Shown: piece by piece, positions 18,140-26,870 of the stretch | How the letters are laid out: each line of letters opens with the position of its first letter | How positions within the stretch are numbered: the stretch's first letter is position 1 | NCBI GenBank assembly: GCA_020638155.1 | Contig: JACKJB010000002.1 | Span: forward strand, 62,001-126,000 | Reading direction: 5' to 3' | Origin: Rhodospirillales bacterium | GTDB taxonomy: Bacteria > Pseudomonadota > Alphaproteobacteria > Micavibrionales > Micavibrionaceae | Length of the DNA stretch: 64,000 nt | Program-made: the position numbers and the translations under genes | The notes under the pieces: generated by a model | Seen by the model: only the letters and a program-made list of their open reading frames with translations | Told to the model about the DNA's origin: nothing | The model's database searches: none

Positions 18140-18702
18140 GGATTACCGGTGGCCAGTATCGCGGACGGATTATTGCCGTTCCCAAGGGAAAAGATATCAG
18201 GCCGACATCGGACAAGGTGCGGCAGGCGGTGTTCAATAGCTTGCTGCACTATGGACTGCCGGACGGTGCGCAGGTGCTGGACCTGTTTTGCGGGACCGGG
18301 GTTTTGGGGCTGGAAGCGCTTTCGCGTGGGGCGGAATATTGCGCATTCAATGATAAGAATGCGGATTCGTTGCGCTGTGCGCAGCAGAATATCAAGGCGC
18401 TGGGGCTGGAGGCGCAGTGCCGCACGATGCATAAGGATGCGGGCAAGCTGGGCGAGAAGCCTTTGAACCTGATCCCGGCTACGCTTGTGTTTCTCGATCC
18501 GCCTTACCGGCAGGCTTTGGTGTTGCCCGCGCTGGAGGCGGCCGCCAAACATGGCTGGCTGGCGCCGGGGGCGTTATGCGTGATCGAATGTGAAAAAGAA
18601 GCCGATATTTATGTGCCGCCGGTTTTCTCGCTGGTGAAGCGGCGGCTTTATGGTGATACGCAGATTGTGTTCTGCAGCTATGGCGCGATGACGCCGCCGT
18701 AA
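18136..18702 (+). CDS. rsmD: 16S rRNA (guanine966-N2)-methyltransferase RsmD
   Basis: This 188-residue Rossmann methyltransferase has the SAM-binding motif DLFCGTG (49-55) and the catalytic DPPY (121-124), with RITGGQYRGR at the N-terminus as in RsmD. It methylates G966 of 16S rRNA. Translation is coupled to rluB by a 4-nt overlap. Its 3' end overlaps the convergent uppP by 25 nt, so the last eight or nine codons of each are antiparallel. Confidence 0.93.
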   Translation: MRITGGQYRGRIIAVPKGKDIRPTSDKVRQAVFNSLLHYGLPDGAQVLDLFCGTGVLGLEALSRGAEYCAFNDKNADSLRCAQQNIKALGLEAQCRTMHKDAGKLGEKPLNLIPATLVFLDPPYRQALVLPALEAAAKHGWLAPGALCVIECEKEADIYVPPVFSLVKRRLYGDTQIVFCSYGAMTPP

Positions 18703-19493
18703 AGCAGGCCTAAAAGCAGCAGCCCAAGGACGATCCGGTAGATCACGAAAGGTTTGAAGCTGGCGCGTTCCAGCCATTTCATCATCAGGAAAATCGCGAG
18801 CAGGCCGGAGAGAAAAGCAAGGCCGGCGGCAATCAGGGCATCGACCGATAAGGCCAGATCGCCGCTTTGCCACAGGTCAAGCCCGCCTAACGTCCCGGCA
18901 CCGCTGATGGCGACCAGGGCGAGCAGCAGTGAATAGCGGGCGCAGTCGGCGCGGTTAAAGCCGAGGAAACGGGCGGCGGTCATGGTAATGCCGGAGCGGC
19001 TGACGCCGGGGATCAGGGCCAGCATCTGGGCCAGCCCGATCAGCAGCGCGTCTTTATAGGTGATCTGCTCCAGCGTCCTGTCCGTGTGCGGCAGGCGGTC
19101 GGCTATCCCGAGAACGATCCCGAAAATCAGGGTGCACCATGCCGTCAGGTAAAGCGAGCGCGTCCAGTCCGGTCCGCTCAGGTGAATAAGAAACCCGGCG
19201 GCGATCACTGGTACGGAACCGATGATGATGGTCAGCAATAGTTTTAACCCGTCATTTTGCCTGATCCCGTCCCTGATATGGGTCATGCCGCAAAGCATTT
19301 TTACAATATCGCGGTGAAAATAAAGTAGCACCGCGAACAGCGTGCCGACATGGACAGCGATATCCAGCGTCATGTCATCGGCGCGCGCCCCCAGACCATG
19401 ATGCGCCAGCACCAGGTGTCCGCTGGAGCTGACAGGCAGGAATTCGGTGATCCCCTGGATCAGGGCGAGGATGACAATGTGGAATAACGGCAT
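18678..19493 (-). CDS. uppP: Undecaprenyl-diphosphatase UppP (BacA)
   Basis: This 271-residue polytopic membrane enzyme dephosphorylates undecaprenyl diphosphate, recycling the lipid carrier for peptidoglycan and other envelope polymers. Both BacA motifs are present: QGITEFLPVSSSGH near the N-terminus (13-26) and PGVSRSGITMTAARFLG in the C-half. About eight hydrophobic helices are visible and length matches the family. It is transcribed alone, divergent from a small membrane protein, and overlaps rsmD at the 3' ends. Confidence 0.95.
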   Translation of the reverse strand: MPLFHIVILALIQGITEFLPVSSSGHLVLAHHGLGARADDMTLDIAVHVGTLFAVLLYFHRDIVKMLCGMTHIRDGIRQNDGLKLLLTIIIGSVPVIAAGFLIHLSGPDWTRSLYLTAWCTLIFGIVLGIADRLPHTDRTLEQITYKDALLIGLAQMLALIPGVSRSGITMTAARFLGFNRADCARYSLLLALVAISGAGTLGGLDLWQSGDLALSVDALIAAGLAFLSGLLAIFLMMKWLERASFKPFVIYRIVLGLLLLGLLYGGVIAP

Positions 19494-19562
19494 TACAATG
19501 TTTCACGCATACGAATCGTTTCCTTGTATCGTCTTAACCATACATGATTTACGGGACAGATC

Positions 19563-19769
19563 ATGATCTATCTTGTCGGGACCCTCGGCTTTATTTGCGG
19601 ATTTTTTCTGGGGCAGTTGCTGCTGCTCCGGTTGCTGCGCGGGGTCAGCAATGAGGAACTGCTGAATAATAAAGGCCTGCAATGGAAATTCGGGATGCTG
19701 AACTGGCTGGTGGCTTTGCTGGCGGCGGCATCGTCAGTCTGGCTTTATAATCATTACTTTCCGGTTTAG
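19563..19769 (+). CDS. Small two-helix membrane protein, 68 aa
   Basis: Two hydrophobic helices (about 2-26 and 46-63) flank a short charged loop (RGVSNEELLNNKGLQWKFG). There is no signal peptidase site or known motif. It precedes the YceI pair by 73 nt on the same strand and may share a transcript with them. No family is recognised. Confidence 0.6.
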   Translation: MIYLVGTLGFICGFFLGQLLLLRLLRGVSNEELLNNKGLQWKFGMLNWLVALLAAASSVWLYNHYFPV

Positions 19770-19842
19770 GGGCTCTTGCCAGCGGGGGCAGGCCGCTCTA
19801 TCTTTTTTGCCATTATGGTTTCTTATCTGTAAGGAGATTTTT

Positions 19843-20445
19843 ATGAACCGTTTGTTTTCTTTTGTTTTTGGACTGGCCCTGCTGACGGGCATCGCGACGG
19901 CGCAGGCCGAGCCTGTGAAATATGAATTCGATAAGGCGCATACACAGGTGCTTTTCTTTTCCGACCATCTTGGGTTTTCCAAATCGCAGGGTGAGTTTCA
20001 TGAGTATGACGGGTATTTTACTTTTGATGAGGCAAACCCGGCAAATTCCATGATTGATGTGACGATCAAAACCGCCAGCATCGATATGGATATGGAGAAA
20101 TGGGACGATCACATGAAAAACAAGGATTTCTTCAATGTCGAAGAATATCCGGACATGACCTTTAAAAGCACGAAGATCGATGTGACCGGCGAACACACCG
20201 CCGATATTACCGGCGATTTCACGATGCTGGGGCAGACTCATCCTGTGGTACTGCATGTAATGCATAACAAGTCCGGCAAACACCCGATGAACGGTAAGAC
20301 CGTAGCCGGGTTTTCTGCGACCGCCAGCCTTGACCGGACACAGTGGGGCATGACCTACGGGACGCCGATGATGGACCCGAATATCGAGATCCGCCTGGAA
20401 GTCGAGGCATCGCCTGCCGAAGCCGCGCCGGAGGGTGATGAATAA
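19843..20445 (+). CDS. Secreted YceI-family protein
   Basis: This 200-residue protein has a cleavable signal peptide (MNRLFSFVFGLALLTGIATAQA) and a full YceI domain: YEFDKAHTQV at the start, a KNKDFFNVEEYPDMTFKST core, and SFSAT/ASLDRTQWGMTYG-like strands. YceI proteins are periplasmic lipocalin-like barrels that bind isoprenoid lipids such as polyprenyl or ubiquinone-type chains. An AAGGAG site before the ATG at 19843 fixes the start. The next gene, 3 nt away, is a cytochrome b561 that itself carries a second YceI domain, suggesting a shared quinone- or lipid-linked redox role. Confidence 0.93.
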   Translation: MNRLFSFVFGLALLTGIATAQAEPVKYEFDKAHTQVLFFSDHLGFSKSQGEFHEYDGYFTFDEANPANSMIDVTIKTASIDMDMEKWDDHMKNKDFFNVEEYPDMTFKSTKIDVTGEHTADITGDFTMLGQTHPVVLHVMHNKSGKHPMNGKTVAGFSATASLDRTQWGMTYGTPMMDPNIEIRLEVEASPAEAAPEGDE

Positions 20446-20448
20446 ATC

Positions 20449-21654
20449 GTGGGTGTGAAGAACACGACAGAGTCCTACGGGATCGCAGCCAAGGGGCTGC
20501 ACTGGGTCATGGCACTGATGGTGCTGGGTCTGCTGCTCCTTGGTTTTTACATGGGAGGGCTGGATTTTAGCCCGTTCAAACTTTCGCTTTACGGCTGGCA
20601 TAAATCGTTCGGGACGCTGGTGCTGTTCCTGGTCGCGTTTCGCCTTGCCTGGCGGCTTGCCAATCCGCGGCCGGCGCATATAAAAACGCATAAAGGATGG
20701 GAGAAGGCACTTGCGGCGCTGGTGCATATCCTGCTTTATGCCGGGATGATTGTCATGCCGCTTTCGGGCTGGCTGATGTCTTCGGCCGGGGATTTTGCAC
20801 ATAGTTTTTTTGGCCTGTTTGAAATGCCTGATCTCGTCGGCAAGGATAAGGACCTGTTTCGGCAGATGCGCGAAGTCCATGAGGTCGGCGCGTTTATGAT
20901 CCTTGCGGCGATCTTCCTGCATGCGGCGGGGGCTTTTAAGCATCATTTTATTGATAAGGACGGGACGTTGCGGCGGATGTTGCCCGCAATGTGCCCGCGT
21001 TTAGGGGCGGGACTGGCCCTGCTGCTGTTTGTGACGCTGGCGGGCGGGGCGGTTTTATTTGCGGTCCTTGAAGAAGAGCATGAGTCCAAAGAGGCCGCGC
21101 CGGTACAGGTCAGCGTCGGCAGCCCGGCGTCCCCGGAAATCGGGGCACATGATATAACCGCATGGCAGATCGTGAAGGAGCAGAGCCGGATCAGCTTTCA
21201 GGTTACTGTGCAGGGCGAGACTTTTAGCGGTACGTTTGAAGATTTCGACGGGGTAATCCGTTTTGATCCGGACAAGCTCGATCAGAGCTTTGCCGATATC
21301 AGTGTGCAGATCGCCAGCGTTAAAACCGGCAGTGAGGAGCGCGATTCTTATATCCGCATGCCTGTCTGGCTGGACGCGCAGGCTTTCCCTGCCGCGCGCT
21401 TTGTCTCGACGCGCTTTACCGCGGACAGGCAAGGCGGCTATGTCGTTGATGGCGCGCTGACGCTGCGCGGGGTCAGTGCTGATATGTCGATCCCGTTTAC
21501 ACTGGATATCAATGATGATCGTGCCGACATGCAGGCGCGCTTTACCATCAGCAGGCCTGATTACGGGATCGGCGGTGAAGAATGGGGCGGCGGCGATACG
21601 GTCGGTCATCAGGTCGACATCACTGTCGATCTTGTGACGGAACCGCTTCCATAA
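20449..21654 (+). CDS. Cytochrome b561 fused to a C-terminal YceI domain
   Basis: This 401-residue fusion has residues about 8-205 forming a four-helix bacterial cytochrome b561 domain, with heme-ligand His candidates in LHWVMALM, YGWHKSFG, VHILLY and IFLHAAGAFKHH. After a short linker, residues about 225-400 form a periplasmic YceI domain (ITAWQIVKEQSRISF, GTFEDFDGVIRFD, ALTLRGVS). The start is a GTG at 20449 with GAGGGTGA upstream; a GTG two codons on is possible. The layout places a quinone-reactive membrane heme protein and a lipid-binding barrel in one chain, next to a stand-alone YceI gene. This fusion is known in some proteobacteria but its job is not settled. Confidence 0.9.
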   Translation: MGVKNTTESYGIAAKGLHWVMALMVLGLLLLGFYMGGLDFSPFKLSLYGWHKSFGTLVLFLVAFRLAWRLANPRPAHIKTHKGWEKALAALVHILLYAGMIVMPLSGWLMSSAGDFAHSFFGLFEMPDLVGKDKDLFRQMREVHEVGAFMILAAIFLHAAGAFKHHFIDKDGTLRRMLPAMCPRLGAGLALLLFVTLAGGAVLFAVLEEEHESKEAAPVQVSVGSPASPEIGAHDITAWQIVKEQSRISFQVTVQGETFSGTFEDFDGVIRFDPDKLDQSFADISVQIASVKTGSEERDSYIRMPVWLDAQAFPAARFVSTRFTADRQGGYVVDGALTLRGVSADMSIPFTLDINDDRADMQARFTISRPDYGIGGEEWGGGDTVGHQVDITVDLVTEPLP

Positions 21655-21674
21655 TTCTTTGTCTTTTACCTGTT

Positions 21675-24600
21675 TTACAGGGGTGCCGGGCCGTCCGGTT
21701 TGGGCAGGTATGGCGGCACTTCCGGTTCTTTTTCGCGGGCGGCGCCTTCGGGTTCGTCCGGCTTTTTCGGGTCCGGGATATGCGGCCCAAGATCAACCGT
21801 GACTCCCGGATCGTTTCCATCAACCGTGTTCCCGACCATGGTTTTCAGCGGTGACGGCAGGATCCCCTGCTTGCGCAGATGATCGCGCAGGAGCTGGATA
21901 CTGTTCCCGTCTTCGTAGCCGCGTAAGTACATGCCTGCTGTTTTTGCCAGCGGCGCGCCGGTATGAATTTCAATGACATCGCCCGCTTTGACATCTTCGT
22001 AGCTGAAGGCAGACGTGGAGACGATATCGGTGAACGATTTGTGCAGGTGCCAGGCGAATCCCGACGGAGTTTTGACGACGATTTCACTGTGCTCCAGCGG
22101 TTCCTGCGGCAGCAGGAATGTCAGCTTGCCCAGGGTCATATTTTCCGGGACCGGGATGCGGTAGATATATTCCTTTTGACCGTTGCCCAGATCTTTGACC
22201 ACCGGAGCATCATCAAAATCAATTTTGATCGAGCGGTAGGCTGCGCCGGGATTGTTCTTTTGTTTTAAATCAACCATCGTTTGCAGGGTTTCATTCCAGC
22301 GCTCGATATTAATCGCCCCGGCGCCGCAGCGTTCATGGAACGGCAGGCCTGCACCGTTGGTCCGGTATCTGGCCAGTTCCGGCCGGGGGACGACGAGCTT
22401 GCGGGCGAACATGTCGAGGATGTCCCGGTCAGCACTCATCATGCCTGCTGCCATGATTTCTTCAAAGCTCAGGATATTGCCGTACCATTCGGAGAACTGG
22501 CGGTAAATGCCGCCGCCTGTCGCGGGGGCCGAGAAGGATGTGCCTTCAAGCTGTTTGCCCTGATTCTTCGGCAGCGGGCCGCAGATATCGGCGGCGTAGC
22601 TGGAGTAATGCGAAATCATCCTGACGCCGGAGTATGTGCCGTACGCCCCGACAAGTACGGTGCGTCCGGTGTGTAAAGTCGAATAGCGGCCGGAAAAACG
22701 CTGCTCTTCCGGGTATTCGTTGCCGGCGCCCTGGAAGACGATCGGGCTGGCTTTTTCAAGTGTTTCCAGATTCAGCCGTGTTCTTTCATAGTCAACATGA
22801 TCTGCAGGATTTGTCAGGCGTGTCGTTTCAGCCTCATCGTAAGGCACACCGCGTCCGCCGGCGATCCCGCCAACCAGACTGGAACTGAAAACGATATTAT
22901 CACGCAGCGAGTTGTCCGGGTTCTGCAGGATTTGCAGGAACGTACTGGCTTTGCCCGGCGTACCGATATGGACATTGCTGACCACGCCTTCAATGACATG
23001 AAATTGCGAGAAATCAACCTGGTTGTTGATCGCGTAGTTCGTATTGATCGCCGACTGGAACGCATTTTTCTGGTGGCTGCTGATCCCTTCAACGGTGAAA
23101 TAATAGACTTTGCGGCTTGGGTCGTATGTGGCCGGCGGCTGCAATGCTTTGCCATAGGTCGGCCCGTCATTGGCAAACGGGACCAGCAGCGATTCGCATT
23201 TTTTAACCGGGTTGCCCATTTCATCCCGTTCACAGTTTTTAAGCGTAATATTATTTTTATCCAGCCCGTTAATGTGCAGAACCTGGTCGAGGATTGCCGG
23301 TACCGTGGCTGCCGGGTCATAAAACTTTTTCTTCAGCGCGGCGGCGTATGGGTTCAGGACATCGGCAGCTTCAATTTTAGTCGTAATGGTTCCACCGATC
23401 AGGGTCGGGATCTTGATCGGTGCCCCAATCTGTACGCGTTGATCCATATTGTCTTTATTGATGCCGTTAGCTTTTGCAATCTGGCCCATGGCTTTTTTAA
23501 CATCGAAGGTCCCGAGGAAAAGCTGCATTCTTCCAGCAACCCCGATCAGGGCATGCCCAGGGCTGGGCGGTGCGATCTTTTCGACCTGGATGGATTTATC
23601 AACCGGGATCAGGATTTCCTTGCCTTCAATACCGGCAATGAAATCACCCTGGGCTGTGATGAAATCCTTGTTCCGTTCTTTGAACAGCCGCAGGGCCTGC
23701 GCATCATCGGGTGCACCCATGATGTCGCGGAAGCGGCCAGCGAGGATAACCGGCGTTTCTCCGGCCTTGACCGTGTAAGGTTCCGGCCCGCCGGGGAAGG
23801 CGTCCGGGTAATCGACCAGCGGCGCTTTGTGCTGCTTCATGAAGGCATCGGTTAGCGATGTCAGGCTTTTGGCGGCCTTGCTGATATCAGCCTCGCCATC
23901 CGCGATCAGGGCATAATCATCGGCGCTAATCAGGCTGTTTTCTTCCAGCGCCTTTGCCGTGAGGATGTCGTCACGGGCTATATCCAGATAGGTCTTATAT
24001 TTGAAATCAACACTTTTTATGACTTTTTGACCGTTCTCCTTGATTTCGAATTCCAGCTTATCCGGCAACTGCTGTGCGTCCGCAGGGGTTACGCCTTTGG
24101 CTTGAAACATTGCGGCGATTTTTGCAGCCGTACGGCTGTGGGTCAGCGAGCCGCTTCTGATATTGTTCAGCCCTTGCGATTCTATGACAGCCCGCATGAC
24201 ATGATCGATCATCGCGATCGGTTTGGCAGAGTCGGGCTTGTAAAGTTTGCCGTAAAGGGTATCTACAGCGTTTTGTTCACCGCCCGGAAGCGGCATCGAG
24301 GACGGCACGGTTTGCCGGGGATCGGCCCCGCGGTCGAGAAATTCCTGTACGATTTCCGGTTTGTCCAGCTCGTACGCCATCCACATCGCCCAGGCAAAAG
24401 CGGAAATCCCGGTTTGCGGGTCGATGTAGTTCGGATCGGCACCCTGGCCGAGATAGGTCATGATCTGGCCTGTCAGTCTTGCGAATTCAGGATTTTTGCG
24501 GGAATCGTAATAGGGATTACCGATCGACGGGTTTTTATCGGATACGTAATAATCGGCCAGCTCTTTGACCGTATCGAACAGGGCGGCCGATATGTTTTGT

Positions 24601-24749
24601 ACCGGTGCGGCCTGATTCTGGTTCGCGGCGACCTGCGGCGTTCCCGGTGCCGGGTCCGCGAATGCGGCCTGATTAAAACTGGCTGTCAGACTGAGAATGC
24701 CTAATCCCACAGCGGCGGCAACCCCGCGAAGGGCTTTTTGTGCTGCCAT
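21675..24749 (-). CDS. Secreted multidomain protein: ankyrin-like, LysM-like and S8 (subtilisin) protease-like domains
   Basis: This 1024-residue protein has an N-terminal signal peptide (hydrophobic about 10-30, AFA/DP cleavage). Residues about 85-150 resemble two ankyrin repeats (LGQGADPNYIDPQTG, FLDRGADPRQT). A LysM-like segment starts at YTVKAGETP (about 326-383), and two weaker LysM-like stretches (about 400-452 and 480-527) suggest peptidoglycan or chitin contact. The S8-like region (about 540-860) has the oxyanion Asn679 in GAGNE and the catalytic serine motif GTSFSAPATGG (Ser739). The Asp and His of the triad are not obvious; VHIGTPGKAS (His595) is a candidate His. The C-terminal 200 residues look beta-rich like a P-domain, ending in a Pro-rich tail. 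I chose the second of two adjacent ATGs because GGGAGG then lies 5 nt upstream. It is convergent with the b561-YceI gene. Confidence 0.75.
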   Translation of the reverse strand: MAAQKALRGVAAAVGLGILSLTASFNQAAFADPAPGTPQVAANQNQAAPVQNISAALFDTVKELADYYVSDKNPSIGNPYYDSRKNPEFARLTGQIMTYLGQGADPNYIDPQTGISAFAWAMWMAYELDKPEIVQEFLDRGADPRQTVPSSMPLPGGEQNAVDTLYGKLYKPDSAKPIAMIDHVMRAVIESQGLNNIRSGSLTHSRTAAKIAAMFQAKGVTPADAQQLPDKLEFEIKENGQKVIKSVDFKYKTYLDIARDDILTAKALEENSLISADDYALIADGEADISKAAKSLTSLTDAFMKQHKAPLVDYPDAFPGGPEPYTVKAGETPVILAGRFRDIMGAPDDAQALRLFKERNKDFITAQGDFIAGIEGKEILIPVDKSIQVEKIAPPSPGHALIGVAGRMQLFLGTFDVKKAMGQIAKANGINKDNMDQRVQIGAPIKIPTLIGGTITTKIEAADVLNPYAAALKKKFYDPAATVPAILDQVLHINGLDKNNITLKNCERDEMGNPVKKCESLLVPFANDGPTYGKALQPPATYDPSRKVYYFTVEGISSHQKNAFQSAINTNYAINNQVDFSQFHVIEGVVSNVHIGTPGKASTFLQILQNPDNSLRDNIVFSSSLVGGIAGGRGVPYDEAETTRLTNPADHVDYERTRLNLETLEKASPIVFQGAGNEYPEEQRFSGRYSTLHTGRTVLVGAYGTYSGVRMISHYSSYAADICGPLPKNQGKQLEGTSFSAPATGGGIYRQFSEWYGNILSFEEIMAAGMMSADRDILDMFARKLVVPRPELARYRTNGAGLPFHERCGAGAINIERWNETLQTMVDLKQKNNPGAAYRSIKIDFDDAPVVKDLGNGQKEYIYRIPVPENMTLGKLTFLLPQEPLEHSEIVVKTPSGFAWHLHKSFTDIVSTSAFSYEDVKAGDVIEIHTGAPLAKTAGMYLRGYEDGNSIQLLRDHLRKQGILPSPLKTMVGNTVDGNDPGVTVDLGPHIPDPKKPDEPEGAAREKEPEVPPYLPKPDGPAPL

Positions 24750-25208
24750 CATAACCTCCCTGAAAATTTATTTTTTAATTTTTCGTATGACTAGCAATCG
24801 GGAATAGTGCAGCGAAAAAAAGCTGCTGTAAACCCGCTAATTTTAAAATTTTTGGCAAGGTGCGAATCGTTTCCGGAATCAGGAAGATTAAAGAGCTGTC
24901 CAAATAATTTTATAGTTTCAGGGAGTTATGATGTTTTTTTCATTTTCTTGAAATTATCTTTCTTGTGTTTGCCGAAGTCCTGTCCAGCTTTTTTTACTTT
25001 TTTCTGTGCGTGTCTTTTTCAGGGGTTTTGAGGGGTGCGTTTTATGAATTATCTTTTGTAATCGGCTCTGGTCAATGATTGCGGTGATTTTTGTGCGGCT
25101 GCTATCATTGACAAAACCGGGCCATGTTTTCCGAAACGATTTATAAAAATCTAATATAAACGCGTTTCGGGGGTGTATTTCCAAAAACTCTGGGGTAAAC
25201 TTTTTCCC
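24750..25208. other. AT-rich intergenic region with a 9-bp inverted repeat
   Basis: About 460 bases lie between the divergent protease-like gene and the FzlA-like gene. GTCAATGAT (25071-25079) and ATCATTGAC (25104-25112) form perfect inverted arms around a 24-nt spacer, with a TTGACA reading right at the second arm. Two short open frames (24807-25031 plus, 24954-25184 minus) have poor start context and composition unlike the neighbours, so I do not call them genes. The promoters of both flanking genes must lie here. Confidence 0.5.
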
Positions 25209-25877
25209 ATGAGAACATTATTTCATCTTTGGCTACACCCGTTTTCACGCAAGGTCCGGATTGTCCTTGCCGAAAAGAATCTGGATTTTGACCTGAAGAT
25301 CGAAAAAATCTGGGAACGCCGGACGGAATTCCTGGCGCTGAACCCTGCGGGAGATGTGCCTGTGCTGGTTGAGCCGGACGGGACGACGCTGGCGAACAGC
25401 CAGGTGATCTGCGAATATCTCGAAGAAGTTTATAACAACATCAACCTTCTTGGTGAAGATCCGGTCCAGCGGGCCGAGACACGGCGACTGGTGAGCTGGT
25501 TCGATGTGAAATTCAACCGCGAGGTTACGGATAACCTTGTCGGTGAAAAACTGATGAAACGGTTTTTGAAACTGGGGGAACCGCACGGCCCTTCTATTCG
25601 CGCCGGGCATGCCAATATTCATTACCATCTTGATTATATCGGCTTCCTGACCGAAAAGCGCAAATGGCTGGCCGGGGATCATTTCTCGGTCGCCGATATC
25701 GCGGCGGCGTCGCACCTGTCGGCGATTGATTATATCGGCGATGTACCGTGGGACGAGCACCAGGCGGCCCGTGAATGGTACGCAAAGGTTAAATCCCGCC
25801 CGAGCTTCCAGCCGCTTTTAGAAGACCGTATTCCCGGTTTCACGCCGGTTGAACATTACGAAGACGTAGATTTTTAA
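25209..25877 (+). CDS. fzlA: Glutathione S-transferase-fold protein, FzlA-like
   Basis: This 222-residue protein has an N-terminal thioredoxin-fold GST domain (FHLWLHPFSRKVRIVLAEK, LNPAGDVPVLVE, SQVICEYLEE) and an all-helical C-domain (LAGDHFSVADIAAASHLSA). The C-terminal signature (KSRPSFQPLL then DRIPGFTPVEHYEDVDF) is very like alphaproteobacterial FzlA, the GST-like protein that binds FtsZ and is needed for division in Caulobacter. FzlA does not need GST activity. The following SDR gene 19 nt away is also a frequent FzlA neighbour, from memory. The ATG at 25209 is preferred over one 36 nt upstream because homologs begin MRTLFH-like. A generic GST remains possible. Confidence 0.78.
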   Translation: MRTLFHLWLHPFSRKVRIVLAEKNLDFDLKIEKIWERRTEFLALNPAGDVPVLVEPDGTTLANSQVICEYLEEVYNNINLLGEDPVQRAETRRLVSWFDVKFNREVTDNLVGEKLMKRFLKLGEPHGPSIRAGHANIHYHLDYIGFLTEKRKWLAGDHFSVADIAAASHLSAIDYIGDVPWDEHQAAREWYAKVKSRPSFQPLLEDRIPGFTPVEHYEDVDF

Positions 25878-25896
25878 GGACATTTTGGCGGGGGCG

Positions 25897-26820
25897 ATGG
25901 CAGGCACTGTATCAGATGCGGGGCAAAAGCTGTTTTGTTTTGGCTATGGCTATAGCTGCGATTACCTCGGCTATGAGCTGCAAAAGGCCGGCTGGGATGT
26001 GGCCGGGACGACCCGCGATCCTGATAAAAAAGCCGCATTAAAAGAGCGCGGCGTCAAAGCCTTCCTGTTCGATTACCAGAAACCCCTGCAGGACCCGAAG
26101 CTGTTCCTTGACGGGGTAACGCATCTGCTGATTTCAACGCCGTCCGATGATGAAGGCGATCCCGCTTTTAATATGCATGGTGAGGACATTCTCGGGCTGG
26201 AGAACCTGCAATGGGTCGGGTATTTATCCTCGACCAGCGTTTACGGCGATCATGGCGGGGACTGGGTTGATGAGAGCAGCGAGCTGATCCCCAGTTCCAA
26301 GCGCGGGTCGCGCCGGGTAAAGGCGGAAGAGCAGTGGCTGTCGCTTCATCACAGCGCCGGTCTTCCGGTGCATATTTTCCGGCTGGCCGGGATTTACGGG
26401 CCGGGGCGCAGCGCGCTTGATTCTGTCCGGGCCGGTATGGCGCGCCGGATCGATAAGCCGGGTCATGCTTTCAGCCGTATCCATGTCGCCGATATCGTGC
26501 AGGTTTTGCTGGCGTCGATGGCAAACCCGGCACCGGGTGAAATATATAATGTCGCGGATGACAATGCCGCGCAGAGCCATGAAGTGATCGCTTATGCCTG
26601 TACGCTTCTGGGGATGACCCCGCCGCCGCTTATTCCTTATGAGCAGGCCGACATGGCCCCGATGGCGCGGAGCTTTTATAAAGACAATAAACGGATTCGT
26701 AACGATAAGATCAAACAGGCGCTCGGTGTCAGCCTGCACTATCCGGATTATAAAAGCGGGCTGCAGGCGTGTCTTGAAGCCGAGCAGCAGGCCGTCAATG
26801 CGTCATCTTGCTTTCTGTAA
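25897..26820 (+). CDS. NAD(P)-dependent epimerase/dehydratase-like SDR (YeeZ-like)
   Basis: This about 307-residue atypical extended SDR has the nucleotide-binding glycine motif FGYGYSCDYLGYEL, STPSDDEGDPAF, the active-site region SSTSVYGDHGGDWVDE and LAGIYGPGRSAL. It ends with a cysteine near the C-terminus. The canonical YxxxK is not well formed, as in the YeeZ branch, so enzymatic activity is uncertain. Start: ATG at 25897 is used, but a TTG at 25885 has a better-placed AAGGA. It lies in one unit with the FzlA-like gene. Confidence 0.8.
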   Translation: MAGTVSDAGQKLFCFGYGYSCDYLGYELQKAGWDVAGTTRDPDKKAALKERGVKAFLFDYQKPLQDPKLFLDGVTHLLISTPSDDEGDPAFNMHGEDILGLENLQWVGYLSSTSVYGDHGGDWVDESSELIPSSKRGSRRVKAEEQWLSLHHSAGLPVHIFRLAGIYGPGRSALDSVRAGMARRIDKPGHAFSRIHVADIVQVLLASMANPAPGEIYNVADDNAAQSHEVIAYACTLLGMTPPPLIPYEQADMAPMARSFYKDNKRIRNDKIKQALGVSLHYPDYKSGLQACLEAEQQAVNASSCFL

Positions 26821-26870
26821 ACTCTGTGTGCTAATCTCCCTGCCGTAAGACTTAATTTCAGGAGCTTGTG

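Noticed and set aside
19813..20946. 377-codon open frame on the minus strand
   Set aside because: Antisense to the YceI and b561-YceI genes, both of which have clear domains and start sites.
22797..23855. 352-codon open frame on the plus strand
   Set aside because: Antisense to the large secreted protease-like gene; no recognisable domain.
24807..25184. Two short opposing open frames in the AT-rich gap
   Set aside because: Poor ribosome-site context and no domain-like composition; kept only as an intergenic note.
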